Shown: positions 8,996 to 19,399 of the stretch, piece after piece
How the letters are laid out: each line of letters begins with the position of its first letter
Numbering within the stretch: position 1 is the first letter of the stretch
Notes under the pieces: model-generated
Told to the model about the DNA's origin: nothing
The model's input: only the letters and a program-made list of their open reading frames with translations
Database searches by the model: none
Position numbers and translations under genes: made by a program
NCBI RefSeq assembly: GCF_041146795.1
Contig: NC_135170.1
Span: 1,895,326 to 1,959,325, forward strand
Reading direction: 5' to 3'
Source: Maylandia zebra
Lineage: Eukaryota; Chordata; Actinopteri; Cichliformes; Cichlidae
DNA: 64,000 nucleotides

Positions 8996-11900
8996 CTGAA
9001 GAAAGGATGACAAGAAGACATGAAACACTTGTGTTAAAGTATATTCATGGTGCCATGAGGAGCTACTACATTTACAATATTTCAACACTGTTTCAGGACA
9101 TGCTGGAATCCTTATTGCCTCATGTTACAAAAGACAAATGTGGCAGTTTAGTGTGATTTGGATGGATTCATTAAAAAAACAAAACATAAACACTGTTAAT
9201 TTTTTCCAAATGAAATTGATTAAATGATGTTAATTGATGAAAAAAAAATCGATATTGCTTGATCTGACCTCAGCGTTTCCAGTTTGCAGTATTGACTCTT
9301 CATCCCAGCAGACAGAAGCTTCACTCCTGAATCCTGCAGGTTGTTGTTACCCAGGTCCAGCTCTGTCAGACGGGAGGACTGGGAGCTCAGGACTGAGGAC
9401 AGAGCTTCACAGCTTCTGTCTGACAGGTTACAGCCACTCAGTCTGAAATCAAGGTGGAAGGGAGACAAGATCAACCAAACAAATCAGAGCTTTATTGCTT
9501 TTTTATTGTTTTTAAGCAGAAATCAGTGAGGTGCTGGTAGATTCTGTTCTTTTGGTTTATTACCCAACAACACACACATACACTAATATTTGTGACTTTT
9601 GTAATAGTAGCATTTACAATGCAAAGCAACAGCGATCACAGATTGAAGGGGCCTGAATAAAACTACAATGCAGTGATTTTTAAGATGACCTGTTCTTCCA
9701 ATTTCCAAAAACAGATTTCTCCAACCTTACAGTTAAAAATAATTCTTTATCTCATACTGAATCTTGGTGCACCTCCCCCCAGTTTATTAAAATGGAGTGG
9801 TACTGAAGTTGCTGTAAGTGATGTGTGATGCCACTGATTTCCTTTCTGATCCAATACAAAGTAAAATTCAGGCTGGTATCTGCGATACTGATGAAAACTA
9901 TTCCTTCAGAATCAATACAAGACATCATAAGAAAATATGATGTTTTGTATAACATAAAAAGCCTGAATTTTAAAATATTCAGTTAATAATCAAAAACAGA
10001 TGTGACTGAAAATAATAAAACTGAGAAACATTTTATGGCCATTCGATCCTTTTACAACCATTGCAAGAGCTTGGTTGGCATAGCCGGCAATACGTTGGAT
10101 AGTAATAAGTCCGGTGGGTGATGGGCTCCACCAGGGCTGCCCTTTGTCACCGATTCTGTTCATAAATTTTATGTTTAAAGGCTGTATCAAAAGTTCATTC
10201 AAGTTACAATATTGTGGTCAAAAGTTCTCCTTTTTTCTTTTATACTATACAACTACGCTGTCTCATGGTTTTAGGACATGGATCTGTCATGGAAGAAATC
10301 TATGACCACTTTTAATCAACATTTTAAAAATAAACATGATCACAGATTTACTCACAGAGCCTTGTTGGAGGCTTTGACCACTGGCAGCAGCCTCAGAAGA
10401 GCCTCCTCTGAAGCAGAGTATTTCTTCAGGTCAAACACATCCAGATCTTCTTCTGATGACAGTAAGATGAAGACCAGAGCTGACCACTGAGCAGGAGACA
10501 GTTTACCTGTGGAGAGACTTCCTGATCTCAGGGACTGTTGGATCTCCTCCACTAGAGAACGATCATCCAGTTCATTCAGACAGTGGATCAGATTGATGCT
10601 TTTCTCTGCAGACAGATTCTCACTGAGCTTCTTCTTGATGTACTGGACTGTTTCCTGATTGGTCTGTGAGCTACTTCCTGTCTGTGTCAGCAGACCTCGT
10701 AGGAGACTCTGATTGGTCTGCAGTGAAAGACCCAGGAGGAAGCGGAGGAACAAGTCCAGGTGTCCATTTGGACTCTGTAAGGCCTTGTTCACAGCACTCT
10801 GGTGGAGAGATTGAAGTTTTAGTTTGTTAAATAGTTTAGACCATGTAGAGGTTGTTTGTTGTTGTTCCAGCAGATTGAGTCCAGAGTTGCTGAAGGTCAG
10901 ATGGACATGAAGAGCAGCCAGAAACTCCTGAACACTCAGATGGATGAAGCAGAACACCTTGTCCTGGTACAGTCCGCTCTCCTCTTTAAAGATCTGTGTG
11001 AACACTCCTGAGTACACTGAGGCTGCTCTGATATCGATGCCACACTCTTTCAGGTCTGATTCATAGAAGATCAGGTTTCCTTTCTGCAGCTGATCAAAAG
11101 CCAGTTTTCCCAGAGACTCCATCATCTTCCTGCTCTCTGGACTCCAGTGTGGATCTGTCTCAGCTCCTCCATCATACTTGACCTTCTTCACTTTGGCCTG
11201 AACCACCAGGAAGTGGATGTACATCTCAGTCAGGGTCTTGGGCAGCTGTCCTCCCTCTCTGGTTTCCAGCACATCCTCCAGAACTGTAGCAGTGATCCAG
11301 CAGAAGACTGGGATGTGACACATGATGTGGAGGCTTCGAGCTTTCTTGATGTGGGAGATGATCCTGCTGGCCTGCTTCTTATCTCTGAATCTCTTCCTGA
11401 AGTACTCCTCCTTCTGTGGGTCAGTGAACCCTCTGACCTCTGTCACCATGTCAACACAATCAGGAGGGATCTGATTGGCTGCTGCAGGTCGTGTGGTTAT
11501 CCAGAGGCGAGCAGAGGGAAGCAGTTTCCCCCTGATGAGGTTTATCAGCAGCACATCCACTGAGGTGGACTTTCTAGGGTCAGTTAGGATTGTAGTTTTG
11601 TGGAAGTCCAGAGGAAGTCGACACTCATCCAGACCATCAAAGATGAACACAACCTGGAAGTCTTCAAAGCTGCAGATTCCTGCTTCTTTGGTTTCAGTAA
11701 AGAAGTGATGAACAAGTCCCACCAAGCTGAACTTTTCCTCTTTCAGCACATTCAGCTCTCTGAAAGTGAATGGAAATATGAACTGGATGTCCTGGTTGGC
11801 TTTGTCTTCAGCCCAGTCCAGGCTGTGTTTCTGTGTTAAGACTGTTTTCCCAATGCCAGCCACTCCCTTTGTCAGCACTGTTCTGATTGGTTCATCTCTT

Positions 11901-14194
11901 CCAGGTGAGGCTTTAAAGATGTCTTCTTGTCTGATGGTTGTTTCTGGTCTGTCTGGTTTCCTGGATGCTGTTTCAATCTGTCTGACCTCATGTTCATCAT
12001 TGACCTCTGCAGTCCCTCCCTCTGTGATGTAGAGCTCTGTGTAGATCTGATTCAGGAGGGTTGGGTTTCCTGCTTTAGCGATGCCCTCAAACACACACTG
12101 GAACTTCTTCTTCAGGGTGGATTTAAGGTTACGATGACAAACTGCAGCTTGAAGTTCTGAATGAGAAGAAAAATAAACACTCAATTCCAAAAAGAACTAA
12201 TCTTTAAAACATGTTGCTCCATCTTCCATCTCTGGAAAATGTCTCATTTATCCAGCAGCTTAAATCTTTAGATAAATCCTCTTACGTCTCTGCAGACGGT
12301 CAGCCAGCTCCTCCTGCTTCATTCTCCTCAGGAAGTCCACTGTGATCTTCACAAACGCCTCTCTGCTGCTGCTCCTCTGACTCTCTAAGCATTCTGGGTA
12401 ACCTGGACTCAGAACCTTCTGGATCTTCTTCAGCTCGTTCTTCACAAAAGTGATGATGTTGTCCTCCAGCAGCTGGAACAGAATATTTATGAATGAGCCA
12501 ATCAGACTGAAATCATGGAGCCAAACATCAGATCCATGTTGGACACACTGACGATCCACTGGTCTACAAAGAGCAGCATGGAGATGACTGTGAACAGAAC
12601 AGATGTAACAGTAGTTGTTGTTGTACATGTACAGACCATAAATATGGAGTCCAGCTGTGTTTGATGCTGCTGGGCAGCCTGACCACTGGGAACCTCTGAG
12701 CTCTGCTGGTCCACTCTGTGGAGGAACCATGAAGGATTAGATCCACACAGGATAAAGATCCAGGAGTTTCTGCTCAAATAACTTCATCTGAATCAAGTCT
12801 GTCAAGTTTTAAACTCTCAGATTGTGAACATATCAGTAATTTTCAGTCTGTTTTCATGGACGTCCTTTCAGTGGTGATGTCAGGGATGATTTTGAAGAAG
12901 CTCATCAAACTGAACCATCAGCAGATCACTGCTCCAAAACCAGAACATGATCCGAGTCTCCCTCCACCACCAGAACACCAGCTTTACTAACGTGGTAGAT
13001 CAGTGTAGTACAGATCAATAACTGATGAGTCATTTGATCAAAATCACTGAGTGCTTCACGTCTGACCCTCTGATGCTTCTGTAGACATTTTGCATATTTA
13101 ATGAATGTCTGACAGTTTTACATTCATTCTATGAACACAGTGGAAATGTTGTGTTATAGTCTCCATGTTGTTTCCAGCATCATAAATTCTTAAGTTCAGA
13201 AAATTAGATTCTTTCTTCACAGCTGAAAAACAACAACATTTATTCTCTATTGAAATCTGCATCGTCCACTCCAAAGGTCACAATCTGAAGGTAACATCTG
13301 GTTTTGTTCCCTGTGGTTAACTCTGAGCATCAGTATGGTGGGATTTATCCACTACATCCACACCACTGTGGTTCAGTGTTGTCCTGATGGAGTAACAGCA
13401 GCCAGTATGATCCAGGCTTTAGCTGCTGGGTCTCTGTGTGACCTCTCAGACTGTTTAACAGATCAGACACAAAGAGAATCAGAGCAGCTCTGTTCTTTAA
13501 AGACAAACATGAACCCACTCAGGTCACACTTTCCCCACAGATATGAGCATCACTGTCCTCAAACAGCAAATGACCAAGTCGAACATTTGGATCTTTTCTC
13601 TTTCATTGTTTTCTTTTTAATGAATCTTTGTAACAATCTGAGGATGTTTCAGGTCATATTTATCCAGGAAACACAAACATGTAAAGGAGTCATCACAGCT
13701 CTCTGACCTCGTTGCTCCAGGTTCACCACTGAAGAGTGGAGGTCGACCTTTGGACCAGTCACTCCTCACAGACGGACAGCTGGACCCTGCAGACTGTGAC
13801 CTCTGACCTCTGCAGACACAAACATGATTGAAGCAGCTGTGATCACACAGACTGCAGATAATGCAGCTGTTTCCTGTCAGTAACATCCTCTTAGATTAGA
13901 GTTCAGCTTTTTACAGGAAAACTGGACAAAACAGATTTTTGTTACAAACTCATTTTCATTTCCTCTCAGCTCACAAACACAGTCAGACAATCAACCAGAG
14001 TCAACACTGATTATAATGTCAGTGCAGAATTATTTCTGTTACTCAGTGAGTTCAGCTCTCTGACCTCGTTGCTCCAGGTTCACCACTGAACTCTGGATTA
14101 TAATCTTTGGACCGGTCACTCCTCACAGACGGACAGCTGGACCCTGCAGACTCTGCTCTGTCCTCCTCTTCCTCCATCATCATCTTCAGTCAGT
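8828..14194 (-). CDS. NLRC3-like fish NLR gene (FISNA-NACHT-LRR), unit A; 3' exons outside window
   Basis: Cytosolic NOD-like receptor of the large fish-specific NLR family, presumed innate immune sensor or regulator. Seven coding exons join in phase on the minus strand: 14194-14065 (ATG at 14183), 13809-13708, 12715-12637, 12472-12286, 12156-10356, 9442-9269 and 8995-8828. All have GT-AG borders. In predicted residue numbering: two N-terminal repeats (1-74), an acidic/helical segment (about 100-161), FISNA (about 163-220), NACHT with Walker A GVAGIGKT (260-267), Walker [11 protein letters not shown], sensor ITTRPAAA and winged-helix FIHLSVQEF, then two LRR exons. The last visible exon ends in phase 2, which needs the 47-bp linker and B30.2 exons seen at 33438-32711 for the unit-B gene. 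These should lie left of the window, so the gene is partial here but not visibly broken. Confidence 0.88.
9269..9442 (-). CDS. NLR unit A LRR exon 1
   Basis: 174 bp, phase 2 in and out. It encodes [20 protein letters not shown] followed by [20 protein letters not shown], one ribonuclease-inhibitor-type leucine-rich repeat pair. The acceptor is TTTCAG and the donor GAG/GTCAGA. Single-exon, phase-2 LRR cassettes like this can be gained or lost without changing frame. Confidence 0.88.
10035..10175 (+). mobile_element. Rex3/RTE-like LINE reverse-transcriptase fragment, unit A
   Basis: In the NLR intron after the NACHT exon, the plus strand shows [17 protein letters not shown] and, in a shifted frame, [15 protein letters not shown]. 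These are recognisable pieces of the RT region of fish Rex3-type LINEs. The fragment is short and frameshifted; both ends are undefined. Confidence 0.6.
10356..12156 (-). CDS. NLR unit A FISNA-NACHT exon
   Basis: 1801-bp exon, the usual size for this family. FISNA begins [20 protein letters not shown]. The NACHT ATPase shows Walker [13 protein letters not shown], Walker [12 protein letters not shown] with the DGLDE acidic pair, and sensor [10 protein letters not shown]. It also has CHIPVFCWI and the winged-helix histidine motif [15 protein letters not shown]. Nothing catalytic is missing. The exon ends at a GTGAGT donor with two bases left over. It differs from the unit-B paralog at 20 of 612 compared residues, 17 of them between Walker B and just past the winged helix. 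Confidence 0.93.
12286..12472 (-). CDS. NLR unit A exon 4 (helical segment before FISNA)
   Basis: 187 bp, phase 0 in and one base out. It encodes [20 protein letters not shown] and then a Ser/Arg stretch and [16 protein letters not shown]. Charged, predicted alpha-helical, typical of the region preceding FISNA in fish NLRC3-like proteins. The donor is AGAC/GTAAGAG. In unit B the last codons read QSK instead of QRQ after splicing. Confidence 0.82.
12637..12715 (-). CDS. NLR unit A exon 3 ([11 protein letters not shown] segment)
   Basis: 79 bp encoding [20 protein letters not shown] plus LDSIFM, a linker phrase recurrent in fish NLRC3-like proteins. It enters in phase 2 and leaves in phase 0 through an ATG/GTCTGT donor. 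No known fold; Gln-rich and probably flexible. Confidence 0.8.
12730..13700. other. NLR unit A intron 2 (no other feature seen)
   Basis: Intron between the second repeat exon and the VDQQSSEV exon. A plus-strand frame of 123 codons (13335-13706) overlaps the repeat-exon donor and has no recognisable domain, so I treat it as chance. No transposon signature. Confidence 0.5.
13708..13809 (-). CDS. NLR unit A second N-terminal repeat exon
   Basis: 102 bp, phase 2 in and phase 2 out. It encodes [20 protein letters not shown] followed by [13 protein letters not shown]. It is a duplicate of the start exon's repeat. The acceptor is CTGCAG and the donor GTCAGA. The unit-B version differs in the short stretch around SKGRPPLF (SKGNPPDF). 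Confidence 0.8.
14065..14194 (-). CDS. NLR unit A start exon with first N-terminal repeat
   Basis: Three in-frame ATG codons in a row; the first, at 14183, is used. Eleven 5'UTR bases precede it after a CTCTCAG acceptor. It encodes [11 protein letters not shown], then [20 protein letters not shown] and FSGEPGAT, ending at a GTCAGA donor with two bases of an Arg codon. The repeat is echoed in the next exon (13708-13809). Peptide repeats encoded one per exon near the N-terminus are known in zebrafish NLRs. This exon is too short and too split to show as a long frame. Confidence 0.8.
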
Positions 14195-14334
14195 CTGAGA
14201 GGTAAATCACAAACACTCAGTGAGTTCACATTAACAGGAGGAACTGAGTTACAGTCGCTGACCTCTGACCCGTCATGTGACCATGAAACCAGGTCAATAT
14301 ATCTGTAGGTTCAGTCATCCAGGTCATGTGATCT

Positions 14335-14445
14335 AAGGAGCTTGGAGAGAAAAGAGACGTCTTTAAGTTTCTGGAAGACGTTTCATCTGAGAAGCTTCTT
14401 CAGCTCTAAAACCAAACGGTGGAGAGTCCCAGATATTTAAACCTG
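14335..14445. repeat. Dispersed fish repeat fragment (AAGACGTTTC type), unit A
   Basis: The phrase GGAGCTTGGAGAGAAAAGAG, then GACGTCTTTAAGTTTCTGGA and AGCTTCTTCAGCTCTAAA. A diverged relative with the same opening phrase occurs at 18440-18500, so it is a dispersed repeat. I recognise the pattern from fish genomes but cannot name the family with confidence. It lies in intron 1 of the NLR gene. Confidence 0.45.
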
Positions 14446-15870
14446 AGAGGGAAAGAAAGCATGTCGCTGACCCACCACTGATGTTATTTCAAGGAGGAAA
14501 CTGAGAGCCTTTGCACCAGGAGCACAAACATCAGCTCCAGCAATGATCCACTGATGTGTTTTTATTCCATGTATGAATGTTGTTATTGACAGAGATGACG
14601 TTTGTGTGTCAGTGATGCAGTGACTGTTGTTGTTACCTGTACAGGCTGGTTAGACTCTATGAAACAGATCATACAGATCTCTGCATGTTAGAAGAGACTA
14701 TTAAAGGTCATGAATGAGACAAAGGCAGGGAGGCGTCCTTTACAGCTAAACAGCAGAGTGAGAGAACAGCCAGCACCTCTACATTTATCACATTATACAG
14801 CACATGTATGATACTGACAGGGATGAGAAGAATTTAGTGATTCTGATCCCATCATTGATATTACTTATTGATTCTCAGTAGCTCTGCTCTGACAGTCACC
14901 ACCATCGCTGAGCAGCATATCAAAGACATTTGTGCACATTAACTGCATGTTGTGGCTCAAATGTTTGTGCATGTTGGAGGCATTTCCTCTTTGTTGTGAT
15001 CAGTGTTGGTCATTACTCAAAACAGTCATTATTACACATATTACACAGAACACTTTGATTAAAAGTAATGGAGTACGTTACTTCATTACTCCTCATAACA
15101 TTACTTTGATGTTACTGTGTGAAATGAACAAATGAGCATGTAACAACATAAAGCTGAGGTACAGCCCCACACACCAACACAGATCCTGATGAGGTCACGT
15201 GATGTTTCTCTGAGTGTTTATGAACACAAATCAAAGATGAAACAGCACAAAGACACTTCAAAGTGATTCTACTGTAGAAACATGAACAGGTAGAAACCTG
15301 CAGCCTGACTGCTCATCACTTTGTTACCTGTTCAAGTTCAGCAGCAGCAGCTCACTTTATCACGGTGCTGGTCTGGGGTCAGTGTTTACTCAGCTTTACG
15401 TCACTCTGGGTTCTTGGCTAGCTTAGCGTTAGCTTAGCGTTAGCTGAACGTTAGCTTAGTGTTAGCATGCTGTGTGCTAGCTTAGCGTCAGAGCTCTGCA
15501 GGTGTCTCACAGTGACAGTAAAGGAGGTAAAGGGCTGTGACGTCATCACGTACGCTGCGTCCTCTGTGGGCTCTGAGTGAACTCAAAGTACAAACTACAA
15601 GTACACAAACACGAACGTAGCTCAGAGTGGCGGACACACTCGGCCTCGTTGGTCCAGCTGTGAGTCCGTTACCGTGAACTATGGAGCGGCAGATTTGTGC
15701 TGAACTAAGCTGCACACAGCTGATGTTAGCCAGGAAACATTACACACTGACTTTAATGGAGAGACCGGAAATACAAACACACACAGTTTGTTGTGTGAAG
15801 AAATCAAACACGAGCTGAACAAACAGTAAAGTTCCTAAAGACAAACTGTTAAAGGAGGAAACAAAGCAAA
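14446..15870. other. NLR unit A intron 1
   Basis: Intron between the likely 5'UTR exon and the start exon. It includes a short run of TTAGCGTTAGC-like 12-13-base repeats (about 15417-15487) that is shorter in unit B. Otherwise I see no exons or transposon ends. Confidence 0.45.
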
Positions 15871-15875
15871 CTTAC

Positions 15876-15970
15876 AGTTTCTTCACACCAACAACAAGCT
15901 CCACTCCACACCTGGACACTAAACACGGACACACAGGTGAGCTGCTTCCTGGAAGGAGGCGGGACTCCAC
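15876..15970 (-). promoter_or_regulatory. Probable NLR unit A 5'UTR exon and core promoter
   Basis: A strong minus-strand donor (GAAACT/GTAAGTTTG, exon end 15876) lies upstream of the start exon with no ATG frame before it, as expected for a noncoding first exon. Just upstream are TTCCTGGAA (15946-15954), a palindrome matching the general STAT/GAS form, and a GC-box-like GGAGGCGGGA. No TATA box is obvious. Transcription start and STAT binding are inference. Confidence 0.4.
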
Positions 15971-16394
15971 CTGAAACTCAGCACAGGTGGGAGGGGCTCA
16001 GCTCTGTGTGTGCTGATGTGTTAACTTTAAAAATATGCCGTCTGACTGCTCAGACTGAGTCAGAGTAAAGTTCACATGCTGACGTGTGGAGACATTTAGT
16101 ATTTAGTATTTAGTATTTATTTATTTATTGTCATTGTCAAGAACAATGAAATTGCGTTTGGGGCTTCCATACAACCCCAAAAAAAGAAGAAAATAATAAA
16201 TACCCCTTAAAACCCAAGTGTACATATTTAACCCAGTGTGACTCCAATGCAATAAGACAATCCTTAGCAATAATGTTCGTAGAAATTCAGACAAAGACCT
16301 GAGAAACATGACAAAATACAACAATGCAACCCATTCAATATTATTGTACTGTGAGATATGATATCAGATATGATAGTTATCTATTTAAGAAAGA

Positions 16395-16408
16395 GGGGGG
16401 GGGGGGGG
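16395..16408. repeat. Poly-G run, unit A
   Basis: Fourteen consecutive G followed by a further G-rich stretch, in the LINE 3'UTR. The unit-B copy has 18 G. Mutation-prone and a likely sequencing trouble spot. Confidence 0.8.
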
Positions 16409-16482
16409 CAGGAGGGGGAAGAGAATAAAGATATGATGCACCAATGCAGACCAGTTCATTGCTATTAAGAAGTTGGATATGG

Positions 16483-17600
16483 TTATTGTCCATGAGAGGG
16501 GGGCAGAGAGTTCAGGAGCCTCACAGCCTGTGGATACAGGCTGTTGGCCAGTCTGGATGTTCTGGCCTGTATAGACCTGTACCTTCTCCCTGAGGGCAGC
16601 AGATGGAAAAGGTGGCGCGCAGGGTGATGTTGGTCCCGCAGGATACTGTGCACCCTCCTCAGACAGCGAGTGGGGAAGATATTACTGATCTCTGGCAGAC
16701 TTGTTCCAATAATTCTGCCAGCTTCTTTCACCACCCGCTGGAGTGCTTGCTGATCGGCCTTGGTGCAGCTGGGGAACCACACTAGAAATCCATACGTCAG
16801 AACGCTGCTGATGGCACAGTTGTAGAAGTTCAACATCAGAGATCTGGGAATGTGTGCACTCCGCAGTCTCCTCAGGTAGTAGAGGCGCTGTTGGGCCTTC
16901 CGTACAACTGAGGTGATATGGTTGCCCCAGGACAGGTCCTCGGTCACAGTTACCCCCAAGAATTTAAAACTGCTCACCCTCTCCACCGCCTCACTGCCAA
17001 TGAAGAGAGGCAGATGGTTGTTATGGCCCCTCTTCCGGAAATCTACAATGATCTCCTTGGTCTTTTTGGTGTTTAAGACCAAGTTATTGTCGTGGCACCA
17101 TGACTCTAGTTGTTGCACCTCTGTCCTATAGTTTGTCTCATCATTGTTGGATATAAGTCCGAGCACTGTAGTGTCATCTGCAAACTTAACAATGAGATTG
17201 GACGCGCAGGAGGAAATACAGTCATGGGTGAAGAGAGTGTATAGCAGAGGGCTCAGAACACACCCCTGAGGGGCACCGGTGTTGACCACAAGGGTGGAAG
17301 AGGTGTTCTTACCCACTCTGACACTCTGTCTACAGTTAGTGAGGAAGTCCACAATCCAGTTGCACAGAGAGGAGTTAAGTCCCAGTTGGTGGAGTTTGGG
17401 ACGGAGTTTGTATGGCCGGATGGTATTAAAAGCCGAGCTGTAGTCTACAAAGAGGAGCCGTGCATAGGTGTTCCTGTGTTCCAAGTGCTTCAGTAATGTG
17501 TGCAGCACTGTGGCGATCGCATCCTCGGTTGACCGGTTCTCCCTGTATGCAAACTGGTGCGAGTCCAGGGATGGTGGAAAAGCAGCTCTGATGAAACCTT
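16483..17600 (-). pseudogene. LINE reverse transcriptase C-terminal part, unit A
   Basis: An open frame of about 370 LINE codons. It shows [28 protein letters not shown] (first catalytic Asp), [29 protein letters not shown] (catalytic Asp pair) and a C-terminal [21 protein letters not shown] region. The frame is uninterrupted but the N-terminal RT and endonuclease are absent, so it is not autonomous. The first roughly 27 codons of the longer frame (17676-17600) are flanking non-LINE sequence. Confidence 0.85.
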
Positions 17601-18435
17601 GTTGTAGCTGCAGGTGTGAACACACTGATCCCAGATCAGCTCTGCTGTATTTGTAACATGAACATTTCTGCTGCAAAGCTTCAAATGTTCAGCATGTTTC
17701 TCTGTTTCCAGTCTATAGATCCAGTCACACTTTCTACCTTCACCTGTGCAGTAAAGACTGAGAGCAGAGCTGAAAGCAAGCGTCCAATCAGTGAGCAGCA
17801 TCAACACCTGAGCTTCATTCAGACTCTGTTATTGAAGATGTTGTTGGTACAAAGTTCATCTGCTGCTCACATGAATCCATGAAAGATTTATTTCACTGAA
17901 TGTTTCTTCAAAGCTCATTTCAACCTGTTGAAGTCATGAATGAAAGTGCAGACTGAGAGTGGATCACATGATGTTTGAGGTGTGTCATGTGACATGTTCA
18001 GTATTGTCACACATGTCTAGATTGTCCCTGATATCATAGCTGCTCAAACACTGATGATTATATTTGAAGAATTATTCCTGATGGCAGCAAAGTTTGAATG
18101 GAGCTCTCTGTCTGTGCTGATTTGTCGCCCTCTGGAGGTCAAAGCACAAACTGCATGATGTCACTGTAACCACCACAGTGACAGGAAGTGTTTTTATGAC
18201 TGAAACACTGAAATGATGCTAACGGCTGTCGTTAGGCTCACTGACAGCAGTGCTGATGTGTTCATGTCAAACACTGGCTCAGGTCAGACTCCTTCATCCT
18301 TCTCCAGCGTGAGGCCGCCCTCAGACCCACAGGAGCTCTGACCTTTGACCTCCTGACCCTAACCATTTTAGTCTTGTTGCATCTGCAAATCCATCCAAAC
18401 TGTAGCCGAGCAAAAGAAGCTGGAAGTTGTTCTAT
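17601..18435. other. Gene-free stretch between LINE and dispersed repeat, unit A
   Basis: No recognisable exon, transposon end or repeat. It lies in the intergenic space upstream of the NLR gene. Confidence 0.4.
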
Positions 18436-18439
18436 GAAT

Positions 18440-18700
18440 GATGTTGTTGAAGGAGCTTGGAAAGAAAAGCGTCTGGACTTCTTTAAGTTGCTTGAAGAGG
18501 GACATGGACGTCTTAACGCCCACTTACATCCTGGGACATTTGATCACAGGAAATCACATGATAGCGTGGGGCTAGATCTCACAATGGGTTCACCCAAAAC
18601 CTTGGCTGATTGAGACCCACACCCGTTCTCACACCGTGGCTCGTGTGATTAGGTAGAGGATCAACAGGGGCTCCGTGTCCCTGAATTTAAACTGAATCTA
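18440..18700. repeat. Dispersed fish repeat fragment, unit A
   Basis: Begins GGAGCTTGGAAAGAAAAGCG, related to 14335-14445. It continues through CTCACAATGGGTTCACCCAA and GGCTCGTGTGATTAGGTAGA, phrases I associate with a common fish interspersed repeat. No coding content. Family unnamed. Confidence 0.45.
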
Positions 18701-18719
18701 AACACACCGTGCACAATGC

Positions 18720-19345
18720 CAAGTTAGATAATGGTTAAAAGAACAAGATAAGAATAAATAAAAAGATAAAATAAGGATAAGAAATAACTTAAAAAAATAA
18801 AATAAAAAGATAAATAACTGCAAATAAGTACAAATAAGTAACTGAAGACACGTGTGGTCTGCAGATGTCGATGTACATGGATGTACATGGAGTTTAATGT
18901 GCAAAATGAACTTAGTGTGCAAAGTGACCTGATGTGCAAACTGCAGTTTGAGGTCGGTCAGCTGTTCAGGAGTCTGATAGCAGTGGGGAAGATGGAGTTG
19001 TTGAGTCTGGATGTTCTACATTTCACACTTCTGAACCTTCGTCTCGAGGGCAGAGGTGTGTCTCTCCTCTGGACTCTGTGATGGTAGCTGCTCTGCAGAG
19101 AGGGCAGCGGGGTCCTGATGATCTTCTCCACAGTTGTTATCACTCTCTGCAGGCGTTTGCGGTTTGCAGTAGTGCTGCCGTACCATGCAGTGATGCAGCT
19201 GTCAGGCTGCTCTCCACAGTGCAGCTGTAGAACCTGCTGAGGATCTTGGCCAACATACCAAATTTCCTCAGCCTCCTCAGGAAATACAGCAGCTGCTGAG
19301 CCTTCTTGACCAGCTGTGTGAGTTTGAGTCCCTCACTGACTCAAA
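18720..19345 (-). mobile_element. Old LINE remnant (L2/Rex1-like RT C-terminus), unit A
   Basis: Minus-strand pieces read [20 protein letters not shown], then a short frame (18958-19143) with PLPSRRRFRSVKCRTSRLNN and SIFPTAIRLLN. These match the C-terminal end of fish LINE RT proteins. An A-rich AATAAAA tail lies at 18740-18840. Frames are broken; more decayed than the LINE at 16094. Confidence 0.7.
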
Positions 19346-19399
19346 CTCCTTCAGTGACACTTGCAGCCTTGCAGATTAGTTTGCTGATCCTGATGCATC

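Larger units (their letters stand above)
16094..17600 (-). mobile_element. 5'-truncated L2/Rex1-like LINE, unit A
   Basis: Minus-strand non-LTR retrotransposon. Its 3' end has ATTTCATTGTTCTTGACAAT, a fish L2/Rex1-type tail, then short TTTAGTA repeats. The coding part starts within the RT domain near 17600, so the 5' part of RT and the endonuclease are missing. A related copy sits at the same place in unit B, so it predates the duplication. It lies just upstream of the NLR promoter region. Confidence 0.85.

Noticed and set aside
11147..12160. Several plus-strand frames over the NACHT exon
   Set aside because: They are reverse-strand shadows of the FISNA-NACHT coding sequence.
13335..13706. 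123-codon plus-strand frame
   Set aside because: Antisense to NLR intron 2 and the repeat exon; no domain, and its conservation between units is no greater than that of surrounding intron.
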